Numbered from the stretch's first letter, positions 32,149 to 41,821 are shown. The stretch is DNA of 64,000 bases from Flagellimonas marinaquae (GCF_003992675.1 NZ_RZMZ01000014.1:203760-267759); one strand, 5' to 3'. Made by a program: numbers and translations. Notes: generated by a model not told the origin, from the sequence alone.

Positions 32149-34734
32149 ATGAGTGGTTTTGGTGTATCGTGCAACTGGGCAAAAATAGGATTATTGTTGC
32201 TTTTGCTAAGCATTTTGGGTTGCAATACCTTAAAAAAGGTGGGGGAGGATGAATTATTGCTCACCAAAAACACCATTTTGGTCGATGACGAAAAAGTGAC
32301 CAGCAGCGAAATAAAAGGTCTTATCACCCAAAAACCCAATAGCAATGTACTTGGGTACCCGCTAAAGCTTAATCTTTATAACCTTGCCAAAGAAAATCCC
32401 GACTCTTCCTTTGAAGATTGGCTGAACCGAAAAGAAAAAAGGGAAAAACGCCTGAACAATCTGCTCTCCGAAAAACAGGTAAATCGCCTAAGGGAATCAT
32501 TTATGGTAAAAGGAGCTAGTGAATTTCTCAAACGTATCGGGGAACCACCGGCGATTATCGACACCGCAAAAACGAACAAATCTGTAAGTAAGATAGAGGC
32601 GTTCTACAACACCAAGGGATACTTCAACAACTCGGGGGAATATGAAATCATCCCAGGGAAGAACAAAAAAAAGGCAGAGATCGAATATCGTGTTACACTG
32701 AACAAACCTTTTATTGTGGACACCATTCAAAAGAACATTACCTCTCCGGAGTTGGATTCCATTTACAAAAGTGCGGAGCGCAGTAGTCTCGTAAAAGAAG
32801 GCGAACAGTTCGATTTGGAAAAATTCACCATGGAACGGGAACGCTTGACCAACCTCTTCCGAAACTCTGGGGTGTATAATTTTCAGGAAAGCTCCATCAA
32901 CTACAACATTCTGCGAGATACTACGCTTGCTGCCGACGACCAATCAATGGATGTACAGTTGAACATTAAAAAATTCCGAAGCACCAACGACAGTACTGAC
33001 ACCAGTATGCCCTATAAAGTGGCACGACATAAAGAAATCAACATTTATGCAGATTATGATATTGGCAGCGGCACGGACACTTTACAAAAAGTTCAGCATG
33101 ACAATTACAACATTTACTACAAAGGAAAATTAAAGTACAGGCCAAAAGCACTTACCGATGCCGTTTTCTTTGAAAAAGATAGTATCTATAGGGATTTGGA
33201 CCGTATTCGCACCTACAGACAAATTACGAACCTCAATACCTTTAAGTATCCGAACGTTGAGTTTATACCCGATTCCACACACACCCATTTGGAATCGAAC
33301 ATTTATTTGGCGGCAAAGCCCAAATATTCACTGAACCTGAACTTTGATGTGACCCACTCCAACATTCAGCGGGTGGGTACGGCATTCAGTGCCGGTGTAA
33401 TCACCAGAAATGTGTTCGGCGGAGCAGAAACCCTAAATATCTCAGCTAGGGGTTCCATTGGTCTGTTGAGCGATGGCTCCCTGTCCGACGAACCCTTTAC
33501 CTCAGAACTTGGGGGCGATATCAATATCACCTTCCCACGGATTTGGCTTCCGTTTAATACGGAAAGAATCATCCCTTACTATATGTTGCCGCAAAGTAGG
33601 TTGTCCGTAGGTACCAATTTTCAAAAGAACATCGGTCTGGACAGGCAATCCCTCAACTCCATACTTTCGTTCAATTGGTCTCCCACAGAACGATTGAAAA
33701 ACAATATCGAGTTGCTCAACGTGGAATTTGTGCGCAATGTGAACCCTAACAATTTCTTCAACGTCTACCGGAATACATTTTCCAATTTGGACAACATCGC
33801 CGATGCCTTTCAGGACGATCCACAGTATGCGGACTTATTCAATCCCGTGGATGAAGAGGGTGAAAATCCCCGATTGAACATTCCCAGAGGTGCCAACGAT
33901 TTTGTGAGTCGTGTATTGAACGGTGAGATCCCAGTGAGCAATGAAGACTTTGAGCAAGTGAACAGCATTGCCGAAAGACGTAGGCGACTTACAGAAAACA
34001 ACCTCATTTTCGCTACCAACTTCACCCATACGAAGAACAGCAAATCCGGAATCAATGATCTGGATTTCTATCAATATCGCATCAAACTGGAAAGCGCAGG
34101 AGCAATGCTATCCCTGCTCACCAATGTGATTCCCTACAATAGAAACGACCAAGGCCAAAACCTTGTTTTCGGGGTACCCTTTTCCCAATATGTAAAAACG
34201 GAATTTGACTACATCCGTCATTGGAGCATTGGAGGTGGACAGGTAATTGCGTTTCGGAGTTTTTCAGGTATTGCGATTCCGTATGGCAATGCGGACAATA
34301 TTCCCTTTGTACGAAGTTACTTTGCCGGTGGCTCCAACGACAACCGTGCCTGGAACGCCTACGAATTGGGCCCGGGAAGAACCAATAACATCAATGATTT
34401 TAATGAAGCCAACCTAAAACTTGCCTTAAATCTGGAATATCGATTCCCCATTGCCGGAGACGTAAAAGGTGCCCTTTTTGCCGATGCTGGGAATATTTGG
34501 AACGTATTCGATAACGAGAACAATCCCGAAGCCGTATTCAGCGGATTCTCCTCATTGGCCGACATTGCATTGGGCACTGGATTGGGGTTACGTTACGACT
34601 TCACCTATTTTGTGTTTAGATTGGATGTAGGATTTAAAACCTACAATCCTGCCAGGGAAGGTTCCGATCGCTGGTTCGATGGCTATAACTTTAAGAGGGC
34701 CGTGTTTAACATAGGGATCAATTATCCGTTCTAG
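32149..34734 (+). CDS. tamL: lipoprotein BamA/TamA-family outer-membrane barrel (TamL)
   Basis: An 861-residue Omp85-family protein. It has a lipoprotein signal (LLSILGC, lipid Cys 25), which in Bacteroidota marks TamL as distinct from BamA. POTRA-like repeats span roughly residues 35-340 (VDDEKVTSSEIKGLI, IEAFYNTKGYFNN, FRNSGVYNF), followed by a D15-type 16-strand barrel. The barrel carries RSYFAGGSNDNRAWNAYELGPG, the VRGF-equivalent loop, and a final strand NIGINYPF. I chose ATG 32149 because the upstream in-frame start lies within the promoter. No tamB follows; fbaA comes next. Confidence 0.9.
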   Translation: MSGFGVSCNWAKIGLLLLLLSILGCNTLKKVGEDELLLTKNTILVDDEKVTSSEIKGLITQKPNSNVLGYPLKLNLYNLAKENPDSSFEDWLNRKEKREKRLNNLLSEKQVNRLRESFMVKGASEFLKRIGEPPAIIDTAKTNKSVSKIEAFYNTKGYFNNSGEYEIIPGKNKKKAEIEYRVTLNKPFIVDTIQKNITSPELDSIYKSAERSSLVKEGEQFDLEKFTMERERLTNLFRNSGVYNFQESSINYNILRDTTLAADDQSMDVQLNIKKFRSTNDSTDTSMPYKVARHKEINIYADYDIGSGTDTLQKVQHDNYNIYYKGKLKYRPKALTDAVFFEKDSIYRDLDRIRTYRQITNLNTFKYPNVEFIPDSTHTHLESNIYLAAKPKYSLNLNFDVTHSNIQRVGTAFSAGVITRNVFGGAETLNISARGSIGLLSDGSLSDEPFTSELGGDINITFPRIWLPFNTERIIPYYMLPQSRLSVGTNFQKNIGLDRQSLNSILSFNWSPTERLKNNIELLNVEFVRNVNPNNFFNVYRNTFSNLDNIADAFQDDPQYADLFNPVDEEGENPRLNIPRGANDFVSRVLNGEIPVSNEDFEQVNSIAERRRRLTENNLIFATNFTHTKNSKSGINDLDFYQYRIKLESAGAMLSLLTNVIPYNRNDQGQNLVFGVPFSQYVKTEFDYIRHWSIGGGQVIAFRSFSGIAIPYGNADNIPFVRSYFAGGSNDNRAWNAYELGPGRTNNINDFNEANLKLALNLEYRFPIAGDVKGALFADAGNIWNVFDNENNPEAVFSGFSSLADIALGTGLGLRYDFTYFVFRLDVGFKTYNPAREGSDRWFDGYNFKRAVFNIGINYPF

Positions 34735-34748
34735 AGGAAATATTTTAT

Positions 34749-34756
34749 TACTTTTG
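34749..34756 (+). promoter_or_regulatory. fbaA -7 element (TACTTTTG)
   Basis: Exact TAnnTTTG match 31 bases before the fbaA ATG and 14 bases past the tamL stop. Confidence 0.55.
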
Positions 34757-34787
34757 TTTCCTATTTAATTTGAAACCAATTTAAACT

Positions 34788-35855
34788 ATGTCCCACAATA
34801 TTAAGCCCGGCGTTGCTACCGGTGACGAAGTACAAGCAATTTTCAACCATGCCAAAGCCAACGGATATGCACTTCCTGCGGTAAATGTGATTGGATCGGA
34901 TACCATCAATGCCGTGATGGAAACCGCAGCTAGCCTAAACTCCCCTGTAATCATCCAATTTTCAAATGGAGGGGCGCAGTTCAATGCGGGAAAAGGACTT
35001 TCCAATGAAAATCAGCAAGCCGCCATTTTGGGAGCTGTTGCGGGAGCCAAGCACATACACCAGTTGGCTGAAGCTTACGGAGCAACCGTTATCCTTCACA
35101 CAGACCACTGTGCGAAAAAATTGCTTCCTTGGATCGATGGGCTGTTGGACGCGAGTGAAAAACATTATAAAGAAACTGGAAAATCATTGTTCAGTTCACA
35201 TATGATCGATCTTTCCGAGGAACCGATCGAGGAAAATATTGAGATCTGCAAAGAGTACCTTAAGCGAATGAGCAAGATGGACATGACTTTGGAGATTGAA
35301 TTGGGAATTACCGGAGGCGAAGAAGACGGTGTGGACAATACCGATGTGGACGATTCCAAATTATATACCCAACCCGAAGAAGTTGCTTACGCCTACGAAG
35401 AGCTTTCAAAAGTTAGCCACAGATTTACCGTAGCAGCAGCATTCGGCAACGTACATGGCGTTTACAAGCCCGGAAACGTAAAATTGACCCCGAAAATCTT
35501 GAAAAACTCCCAAGAGTTCATCACGGAAAAATACGGGGTGGAGCATAACCATATTGATTTTGTATTCCACGGAGGTTCTGGCTCCACTGTGGAGGAAATC
35601 CGCGAAGCCATTGGTTACGGTGTCATCAAAATGAACATTGATACCGACCTGCAATACGCATTTTTGGAAGGTGTACGGGACTACATCCAAGGAAAGGCAG
35701 ATTACCTACAATCGCAAATCGGCAACCCGGATGGCGAAGACCAACCCAACAAAAAATTCTACGACCCACGTGTTTGGCTTCGTGAAGGTGAAAAAACCTT
35801 TATTGCCCGCTTGAAAAAGGCTTTTGAAGACCTGAACAACGTGAACACCCTATAA
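34788..35855 (+). CDS. fbaA: class II fructose-bisphosphate aldolase
   Basis: A zinc-dependent aldolase cleaving fructose-1,6-bisphosphate to DHAP and glyceraldehyde-3-phosphate. The 355 residues contain LHTDHCAKK (catalytic D106, zinc ligand H107), LEIELGITGGEEDGVDNTD, AAFGNVHGVYKPGNVKL (zinc His) and VFHGGSGS (zinc His and phosphate loop). NIDTDLQYAFLEGVRDY is also typical of the E. coli FbaA (class IIA) group. It has its own -7 element and is followed after 27 bases by accD. Confidence 0.97.
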   Translation: MSHNIKPGVATGDEVQAIFNHAKANGYALPAVNVIGSDTINAVMETAASLNSPVIIQFSNGGAQFNAGKGLSNENQQAAILGAVAGAKHIHQLAEAYGATVILHTDHCAKKLLPWIDGLLDASEKHYKETGKSLFSSHMIDLSEEPIEENIEICKEYLKRMSKMDMTLEIELGITGGEEDGVDNTDVDDSKLYTQPEEVAYAYEELSKVSHRFTVAAAFGNVHGVYKPGNVKLTPKILKNSQEFITEKYGVEHNHIDFVFHGGSGSTVEEIREAIGYGVIKMNIDTDLQYAFLEGVRDYIQGKADYLQSQIGNPDGEDQPNKKFYDPRVWLREGEKTFIARLKKAFEDLNNVNTL

Positions 35856-35882
35856 GCCTTTGTCTAACTAAATATTGATTGC

Positions 35883-36743
35883 ATGTCGTCTTGGTTTAAA
35901 AGAAAGGAAAAAGGAATACAAACCGCAACGGAAGAGAAAAAGGACACCCCCAAAGGGCTGTGGTACAAATCCCCGACCGGTAAGATTGTGGAGGCCGAGG
36001 ATTTGGCCAAAAACTTTTATGTAAGTCCAGAAGATGATTACCATGTTAGAATAGGGAGCAAAGAATATTTTGAGATTCTTTTTGATGACAACAAGTTCCG
36101 TGAGCTTGATACCAAAATGACGTCCAAAGACCCTTTAAAGTTTGTGGACACCAAAAAATATTCGGACCGTTTGCAGGCTGCACAGAAAAAAACGGGCCTC
36201 AAAGATGCCGTAAGGACAGCAGTAGGCAAATCCCAAGGGAAAGACATTGTAGTCGCCTGTATGGACTTCGCCTTTATTGGTGGCTCCATGGGTAGCGTTG
36301 TCGGTGAAAAAATTTCAAGGGCCATTGATGTGGCCAAGAGAAAAAAGATTCCGTTCGTCATGATTTCCAAATCCGGGGGCGCCCGTATGATGGAAGCCGC
36401 ACTTTCCTTGATGCAATTGGCCAAAACTTCCGCCAAGCTGGCGCAATTGGCCGAAGCAGGTATTCCCTACATTTCATTGTGCACCGACCCCACCACGGGA
36501 GGAACAACGGCGTCCTACGCCATGCTCGGCGACATCAATATTGCCGAACCAGGTGCTTTGATAGGATTTGCAGGGCCCAGAGTAGTAAAGGACACTACGG
36601 GAAAAGACCTCCCCGAAGGTTTCCAAACCGCGGAATTCTTGAAAGAACATGGTTTCTTGGACTTTATCACGCATCGAAGGGACTTGAAGAAAAAAATCAA
36701 TCTGTATATAGATTTGATTACCAATCAACCCATAAGAGATTAA
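35883..36743 (+). CDS. accD: acetyl-CoA carboxylase carboxyltransferase subunit beta, without zinc ribbon
   Basis: Transfers the carboxyl group from biotin to acetyl-CoA with AccA, making malonyl-CoA. The 286-residue protein has the crotonase-fold signature: [60 protein letters not shown] and [19 protein letters not shown]. The N-terminal four-Cys zinc ribbon usual in AccD is absent: the matching region reads [20 protein letters not shown] then VSPEDDYHV, with Ser, Thr and Asp where Cys is expected. The length is otherwise normal. A strong terminator follows the stop by one base. Confidence 0.95.
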   Translation: MSSWFKRKEKGIQTATEEKKDTPKGLWYKSPTGKIVEAEDLAKNFYVSPEDDYHVRIGSKEYFEILFDDNKFRELDTKMTSKDPLKFVDTKKYSDRLQAAQKKTGLKDAVRTAVGKSQGKDIVVACMDFAFIGGSMGSVVGEKISRAIDVAKRKKIPFVMISKSGGARMMEAALSLMQLAKTSAKLAQLAEAGIPYISLCTDPTTGGTTASYAMLGDINIAEPGALIGFAGPRVVKDTTGKDLPEGFQTAEFLKEHGFLDFITHRRDLKKKINLYIDLITNQPIRD

Positions 36744-36769
36744 AAAAAGCCCCGAAATCGGGGCTTTTT
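36744..36769. terminator. accD terminator (bidirectional)
   Basis: AAAAAGCCCCGA / TCGGGGCTTTTT is a perfect stem directly after the accD stop; the A-tract on the other side lets it serve the minus strand too. Confidence 0.9.
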
Positions 36770-36776
36770 CATTTAC

Positions 36777-36801
36777 TGTCAGTTCGAGCGTTATCGAGAA
36801 C
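36777..36801. repeat. TCGAG-type palindrome
   Basis: TGTCAGTTCGAGCGTTATCG plus AGAAC: same outer arms as the copy at 58285, with a changed centre (CGTTA instead of CGCAG). It lies between the accD terminator and the convergent lipoprotein gene. Confidence 0.65.
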
Positions 36802-36815
36802 CTTTTACTTGAAAA

Positions 36816-37694
36816 TTATTTCCTAAACCGTCGCAAATACATTTCCTCTTCACTTCCATCAGCATAGGTAAGTACGCCTTTGGCATCACAACTACCATCC
36901 CCAAAATCCAGACGTGCTGTGTTCCCCAAACGTGAAATATCCATGATTCCGCTCACTATAAAACGGCATGACAATTCCCTGCGTAAAGGAGCAATCACCT
37001 CTTTTACAAATTCATTTCCTGCTCTACTAACATAGGTGCGTTTACCCGTAATCAAGAACACGTTGTCTCCCCAAAACCCGGTGCCAAATCCTTCAATCCA
37101 TTCTCGGGTTCGGGTACCAGTAAAAGAAGCTGTTTCCCCATTAGGCCATGTCGCCACAAAAATAGCATTGGCCGTTCCTTGTGGATTCCCATTTTCATTG
37201 CTTCGTACCCGAACGATGGTGGCATCACCTTCTACCGAAACGTCGTTAAAGGTGAAATCCTCCAGGGTCAGTTCCACACTATTGGAAGCAGCTGCAAGAT
37301 CAAGAGCATAGCTCAGGTAAACCCTTCCACCCAAAACGTTTCCTGTGGGAAGTTCACAACGTTCACCGAAATCCAAGGTAACCGCCCTCATGCCTTTCTC
37401 CAAAGTAACTGTTACGGTAACGCAATCTGGCAAATAATCCGAGCTGTAGTCTCCCTTGGAGGTACTGGCAATTTCTTCGGTGGCGTACACATCTTCGGCA
37501 ATGCCCATGATTTCATCAGCGATCAAATCAGTTTCATCGCTAAATTGTAGTTCTGTGGCAGACATGACCTCCGCAGTTGTGAGCACCTCTTCATTTGAGT
37601 CATCTTTGCTACAGGAAACAAATCCCAACAACAATGCACCCGTAAACAAAGAAGCGATTCCAGTTAAATGGGTTAATTTTAGTCTCTTTTTCAT
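36816..37694 (-). CDS. uncharacterised lipoprotein, 292 aa
   Basis: Signal with lipobox GFVSC (lipid Cys 28) followed by SKDDSNEE, the acidic start often seen in exported flavobacterial lipoproteins. The mature part is beta-rich, with repeated strands such as VTVTVTLEKGMRAVTLDFGERC and ATFT-like segments. Two CD- or GDGSC-type turns (DFGERC, DFGDGSC) look like paired strands of one repeated fold. It ends MYLRRFRK. No enzyme motif and no SusC/D or T9SS context. It is a single gene between convergent accD and divergent rpsO. Confidence 0.8.
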   Translation of the reverse strand: MKKRLKLTHLTGIASLFTGALLLGFVSCSKDDSNEEVLTTAEVMSATELQFSDETDLIADEIMGIAEDVYATEEIASTSKGDYSSDYLPDCVTVTVTLEKGMRAVTLDFGERCELPTGNVLGGRVYLSYALDLAAASNSVELTLEDFTFNDVSVEGDATIVRVRSNENGNPQGTANAIFVATWPNGETASFTGTRTREWIEGFGTGFWGDNVFLITGKRTYVSRAGNEFVKEVIAPLRRELSCRFIVSGIMDISRLGNTARLDFGDGSCDAKGVLTYADGSEEEMYLRRFRK

Positions 37695-37785
37695 AATGAT
37701 TGAATTTATAGGTTTGCTTCTTGGATAGGAACTTTGGCAAAAGGTTTAATTTGCCGTTAAAATTCGTAGATTAGGAAAAAGAGTT

Positions 37786-37793
37786 TATCTTTG
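37786..37793 (+). promoter_or_regulatory. rpsO -7 element (TATCTTTG)
   Basis: Exact TAnnTTTG match 76 bases before the rpsO ATG, giving a leader of about 70 bases that contains a repeat-like sequence (37810-37829). Confidence 0.5.
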
Positions 37794-37809
37794 CAGGCTG
37801 ATTGCTTAT

Positions 37810-37829
37810 CCTGAGCATGGTGAAGGAAC
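37810..37829. repeat. short dispersed-repeat-like element in rpsO leader
   Basis: CCTGAGCATGGTGAAGGAAC, followed by TGACAATC, resembles a second common flavobacterial intergenic repeat (the CTGAGC...GAAGGA type). It lies inside the predicted 5' UTR of rpsO. Confidence 0.4.
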
Positions 37830-37869
37830 TGACAATCAATACATAAAAATCATTTAAAAAAATATTGGA

Positions 37870-38139
37870 ATGTATTTAACAAAAGAAGTAAAAGCTGAAA
37901 TTTTCAAGAAATACGGCGGCTCCGAGGGCAACACCGGTTCTACGGAAGGACAAATTGCCTTGTTCACGCACCGTATCAACCATTTGACTGGTCACCTAAA
38001 AAGGAACCACAAGGATTACAACACCGAGCGTTCTTTGGTGGCATTGGTAGGTAAAAGACGTAGTCTTTTGGATTACCTAAAGAAAAAAGACATTGAAAAA
38101 TATCGTTCCTTGATCAAGGAATTGAATATTAGAAAATAA
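37870..38139 (+). CDS. rpsO: 30S ribosomal protein S15
   Basis: An 89-residue primary binder of 16S rRNA, exact family length. The S15 signature is intact: GSTEGQIALFTHRINHLTGHLKRNHKDYNTERSLVALVGKRR-type sequence through the middle and DYLKKKDIEKYRSLI near the end. The leader of about 70 bases could hold an autoregulatory structure, as in other bacteria, but I cannot show one. A terminator-like hairpin separates it from pnp, the common rpsO-pnp arrangement. Confidence 0.97.
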   Translation: MYLTKEVKAEIFKKYGGSEGNTGSTEGQIALFTHRINHLTGHLKRNHKDYNTERSLVALVGKRRSLLDYLKKKDIEKYRSLIKELNIRK

Positions 38140-38144
38140 AACAT

Positions 38145-38172
38145 AAGGGGAGGCTTTGGCTTCCCCTTTGTT
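38145..38172 (+). terminator. rpsO hairpin (terminator or attenuator)
   Basis: AAGGGGAGGC pairs with GCTTCCCCTT (one G-T pair) around TTTG, followed by TGTTTT. It starts six bases after the rpsO stop and may be partial, since pnp lies downstream. Confidence 0.7.
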
Positions 38173-38203
38173 TTGATTGAACTTGTTTCAGTCATCCAAA
38201 AGT

Positions 38204-38344
38204 CCTGGGCAACCAGGCAAACACAAAAAGCTACAAATAGTTTTTCATTGGTCAAGTGCCTCCAAGGCACACACAACAACAACACAACCCGACCGCCCGG
38301 ATGGCGGTAGACCAAATGTTTAACGACCCCGCCACAAGGCAGGG
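38204..38344 (+). promoter_or_regulatory. pnp leader with three small hairpins
   Basis: Three potential stems precede pnp: CCTGG/CCAGG at 38204-38217, CCGCC/GGCGG at 38293-38307, and CCC-GCC/GGC-GGG (bulged) at 38327-38344, the last ending 13 bases before the ATG. pnp leaders are processed and autoregulated in other bacteria. No TAnnTTTG is evident here. Confidence 0.4.
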
Positions 38345-38357
38345 TAAGATTATTTTT

Positions 38358-40598
38358 ATGATTCCAAAGACATTCAGAGAGGTCATAGACCTTGGTGACG
38401 GTAGGGAGATTTCTATCGAAACCGGAAAACTGGCAAAGCAGGCCCATGGTTCTGTTGTTGTCCAATCAGGCAAGTGCATGTTACTATGTACGGTTGTCTC
38501 CAATTACAAAGCTTCGGATGTGGACTTTTTGCCACTTACCGTTGATTATCGTGAAAAATTTGCTGCTGCAGGACGTTACCCCGGTGGTTTCTTCAAAAGG
38601 GAGGCCAGACCGAGCGATGGCGAAGTATTGACCATGCGTTTGGTGGACAGGGTATTGAGACCCTTGTTTCCAAAGGATTACCATTCCGAAACACAGGTAA
38701 TGATCCAGCTCATGTCGCATGACGAAGAAGTGATGCCCGACGCAATGGCTGGATTGGCCGCTTCCGCAGCCATCCAACTATCGGACCTTCCGTTCGAGTG
38801 CCCTATTTCTGAGGTACGCGTAGGGAGAGTCAATGGCGAGCTCATTATCAACCCAACCAGAGCCCAACTTGAAGAATCGGACATCGATATGATGATCGGT
38901 GCATCCGCAGATTCTGTGATGATGGTAGAAGGTGAAATGAGTGAGATTTCCGAAGAGGAGATGGTAGAAGCCATCAAATTTGCCCACGAAGCTATCAAAG
39001 TACAATGTGCCGCCCAAGTAAAATTGGCTGAAGCTTTTGGCAAAAAAGAGGTTCGTGAGTACGAACCCGAAGCCGAAGATGCCGATCTGGAAAAGAAAAT
39101 CCACGACATGGCTTACGACAAAGTTTACGAAGTGGCCAAGGCAGGTTCATCCAAAAAAGAACGTAGCGAAGCCTTTGCTGCGATCAAGGAAGAAATCAAA
39201 GCCTCCTTTTCCGAGGAAGAATTGGAAGAGATTGGTGATTTGGTTTCCAAATATTACCATAAAGCCGAAAAAGAAGCCGTTAGAAACCTTACCCTAGAGG
39301 AAGGACTTCGTTTGGATGGCCGTAAAACTACCGATATCCGCCCCATCTGGTGCGAAATCGATTATTTGCCATCGGTACATGGTTCTGCCATCTTTACCCG
39401 TGGCGAGACCCAAGCATTGGCTACGGTCACCTTAGGTACCTCAAGAGAAGCGAACCAAATAGATATGCCATCCTATGAAGGTGAAGAAACATTCTATTTG
39501 CACTACAACTTCCCTCCTTTCTCCACTGGTGAAGCAAGACCCATTCGAGGTACTTCACGTAGAGAAGTAGGTCACGGTAACCTGGCGCAACGTGCATTAA
39601 AAGGCATGATTCCTGCGGATTGCCCATACACCGTTCGTGTGGTGTCCGAAGTATTGGAATCCAACGGTTCCTCATCAATGGCCACTGTATGTTCCGGAAC
39701 TATGGCCTTGATGGATGCTGGTATTCAACTGAAAAAACCAGTTTCCGGTATTGCCATGGGATTGATTACCGATATGGAAACCGGTAAGTATGCCGTATTA
39801 TCCGATATCTTGGGCGATGAAGATCACTTGGGAGACATGGACTTTAAGGTAACCGGTACCGCAGACGGTATCACAGCTTGCCAAATGGACATTAAGGTAA
39901 AAGGACTTTCTTACGAAATCTTGGTAAAAGCATTGATGCAAGCCAAAGATGGTAGAATGCATATTTTGGACAAACTTACGGAGACTATTGCTGAGCCAAG
40001 GCCAGAGGTGAAATCCTACGCACCTAAAATAGTGACCAGAGTGATTCCAGGTGAATACATCGGAGCCTTGATCGGTAAAGGTGGTGAAGTCATCCAAGAA
40101 CTTCAGAAAACAACCAAGACCACTATTGTGATCAATGAAGATCCTGATACCGAAGAAGGTATCGTGGAAATCTTGGGTACAGATCAAGATGGTATCGACA
40201 GGGTATTGGCCAAAATCGATTCATTGATGTTCAAACCGGAAGTCGGTAGCGTTTATGAAGTAAAAGTCATCAAAATGCTTGACTTTGGAGCTGTAGTGGA
40301 ATACACTGAAGCGCCTGGCAATGAAGTTCTGCTCCATGTATCCGAATTGGCATGGGAACGTACGGAAAATGTATCTGACGTTGTCAACATGGGAGATGTG
40401 TTCGATGTGAAATACTTCGGCCTTGACCCACGGACCAAGAAGGAGAAGGTATCAAGGAAAGCCTTGTTGCCCAAACCTGAAGGGTACAAAGAGCGTGCAC
40501 CACGAAATGATAGAGACGGTGACCGCAGAGGCGGCGACCGTAGAGGTGGTGGCGATCGTAGAGGTGGCAACCGCGACAGAAAGCCAAGAAGGGACTAG
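38358..40598 (+). CDS. pnp: polyribonucleotide nucleotidyltransferase
   Basis: A phosphorolytic 3'-5' exoribonuclease trimer, 746 residues. Two RNase PH domains lie at about 1-215 and 310-535 (first with [25 protein letters not shown], second with [20 protein letters not shown] and [20 protein letters not shown]). A KH domain ([20 protein letters not shown]) and an S1 domain ([20 protein letters not shown]) follow. The last 35 residues are Arg/Gly/Asp-rich ([16 protein letters not shown]). I chose ATG 38358, where family similarity begins; the longer frame from 38256 reads through the leader. Confidence 0.96.
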   Translation: MIPKTFREVIDLGDGREISIETGKLAKQAHGSVVVQSGKCMLLCTVVSNYKASDVDFLPLTVDYREKFAAAGRYPGGFFKREARPSDGEVLTMRLVDRVLRPLFPKDYHSETQVMIQLMSHDEEVMPDAMAGLAASAAIQLSDLPFECPISEVRVGRVNGELIINPTRAQLEESDIDMMIGASADSVMMVEGEMSEISEEEMVEAIKFAHEAIKVQCAAQVKLAEAFGKKEVREYEPEAEDADLEKKIHDMAYDKVYEVAKAGSSKKERSEAFAAIKEEIKASFSEEELEEIGDLVSKYYHKAEKEAVRNLTLEEGLRLDGRKTTDIRPIWCEIDYLPSVHGSAIFTRGETQALATVTLGTSREANQIDMPSYEGEETFYLHYNFPPFSTGEARPIRGTSRREVGHGNLAQRALKGMIPADCPYTVRVVSEVLESNGSSSMATVCSGTMALMDAGIQLKKPVSGIAMGLITDMETGKYAVLSDILGDEDHLGDMDFKVTGTADGITACQMDIKVKGLSYEILVKALMQAKDGRMHILDKLTETIAEPRPEVKSYAPKIVTRVIPGEYIGALIGKGGEVIQELQKTTKTTIVINEDPDTEEGIVEILGTDQDGIDRVLAKIDSLMFKPEVGSVYEVKVIKMLDFGAVVEYTEAPGNEVLLHVSELAWERTENVSDVVNMGDVFDVKYFGLDPRTKKEKVSRKALLPKPEGYKERAPRNDRDGDRRGGDRRGGGDRRGGNRDRKPRRD

Positions 40599-40625
40599 TT
40601 TTAATCCTTTCTTTACCAGAAAAAC

Positions 40626-40659
40626 AACCCCGGGGAGACACCTCGGGGTTTTGTTTTTT
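40626..40659 (+). terminator. pnp terminator
   Basis: AACCCCG pairs with CGGGGTT, followed by TTGTTTTTT. Confidence 0.85.
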
Positions 40660-40682
40660 AAGAAGTCTCAGAGTCTTACAAG

Positions 40683-40705
40683 GTCACTTCGAGCGCAGTC
40701 GTGAA
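40683..40705. repeat. TCGAG-type palindrome
   Basis: GTCACTTCGAGCGCAGTCGT plus GAA: the CGAGCGCAGTCG core shared with 58285, with a changed right arm. It lies between pnp and rpoD. Confidence 0.6.
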
Positions 40706-40834
40706 ATGATTGATGTCAATAGCTGGAAATAAGGTTTTTTAAAAAAAATGTAATCAAAATGTAACTTTTTCTGTTTTTTGAACGTATAACCTATTGAGCT
40801 CCGGTTCACAAATTTAATTTGAAGGGATTATTAG

Positions 40835-41698
40835 ATGAGACAGTTAAAGATTACAAAACAGGTTACCAACAGGGAAACCGCGTCGTTGGACAAGTATTTG
40901 CAGGAGATTGGAAAGGTGGATTTGATTACCGCCGATGAGGAAGTGGAATTGGCACAGCGCATTAAAGCGGGAGACCAGGTTGCCCTGGAAAAATTGACCA
41001 AAGCCAACCTTAGGTTCGTGGTTTCTGTAGCAAAACAATACCAAAACCAAGGGTTGACACTTCCTGATTTGATCAATGAAGGAAACTTGGGACTCATTAA
41101 AGCAGCTCAACGTTTTGATGAAACCCGTGGATTTAAATTTATTTCTTATGCTGTTTGGTGGATTCGCCAATCCATTCTTCAGGCCTTGGCGGAGCAGTCC
41201 CGTATTGTTCGTTTGCCTTTGAACAAAATCGGTTCCATCAACAAGATCAACAAAACCTTTGCTTTTTTGGAGCAAGCGCATGAACGTCCACCATCTGCCG
41301 AGGAAATTGCCAAAGAATTGGACATGACCGTGGAAGATGTGAAGCAATCCTTGAAAAACTCGGGTCGCCACGTATCCATGGATGCACCTTTGATCGATGG
41401 TGAGGATTCCAACCTGTACGATGTATTGCGCAGTGGTGAATCCCCTAACCCGGACAAGGAACTTTTGCACGACTCCCTTCGTACGGAAATCGAGCGTGCG
41501 CTGGAGACCTTGACGCCGCGTGAAGCCGACGTTATTAGACTTTACTTTGGTTTGGCAGGTCAACATTCCATGACCTTGGAAGAAATCGGCGAAACTTTTG
41601 ATCTGACAAGGGAACGCGTTCGTCAGATTAAGGAGAAGGCTATCCGAAGGCTAAAACATACTTCCAGAAGTAAGATTTTAAAGACCTATTTAGGATAA
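40835..41698 (+). CDS. rpoD: primary RNA polymerase sigma factor, RpoD/SigA family
   Basis: The short Bacteroidota housekeeping sigma, 287 residues, lacking the region 1.1 and non-conserved insert of E. coli sigma-70. Region 1.2 ([27 protein letters not shown]-type) is followed by region 2 ([49 protein letters not shown]), region 3 ([14 protein letters not shown]) and region 4 ([44 protein letters not shown]). It would read the TAnnTTTG promoters listed here. It is a single gene with a terminator downstream. Confidence 0.97.
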   Translation: MRQLKITKQVTNRETASLDKYLQEIGKVDLITADEEVELAQRIKAGDQVALEKLTKANLRFVVSVAKQYQNQGLTLPDLINEGNLGLIKAAQRFDETRGFKFISYAVWWIRQSILQALAEQSRIVRLPLNKIGSINKINKTFAFLEQAHERPPSAEEIAKELDMTVEDVKQSLKNSGRHVSMDAPLIDGEDSNLYDVLRSGESPNPDKELLHDSLRTEIERALETLTPREADVIRLYFGLAGQHSMTLEEIGETFDLTRERVRQIKEKAIRRLKHTSRSKILKTYLG

Positions 41699-41821
41699 AG
41701 TGTAAAAAACACGCTCTAAATTACAGTTAAACTATCCTTAAATTTGATTTTTGGCAGGAAAGTTGTAATTTAGTAAGATATAACAGTTTATCATGACTGT
41801 TCGTTTTTTGATTGATGAATA

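Noticed and set aside
38256-38357. N-terminal extension of pnp
   Set aside because: Composition is unlike PNPase and it contains hairpins of the leader; similarity begins at [13 protein letters not shown] (38358).
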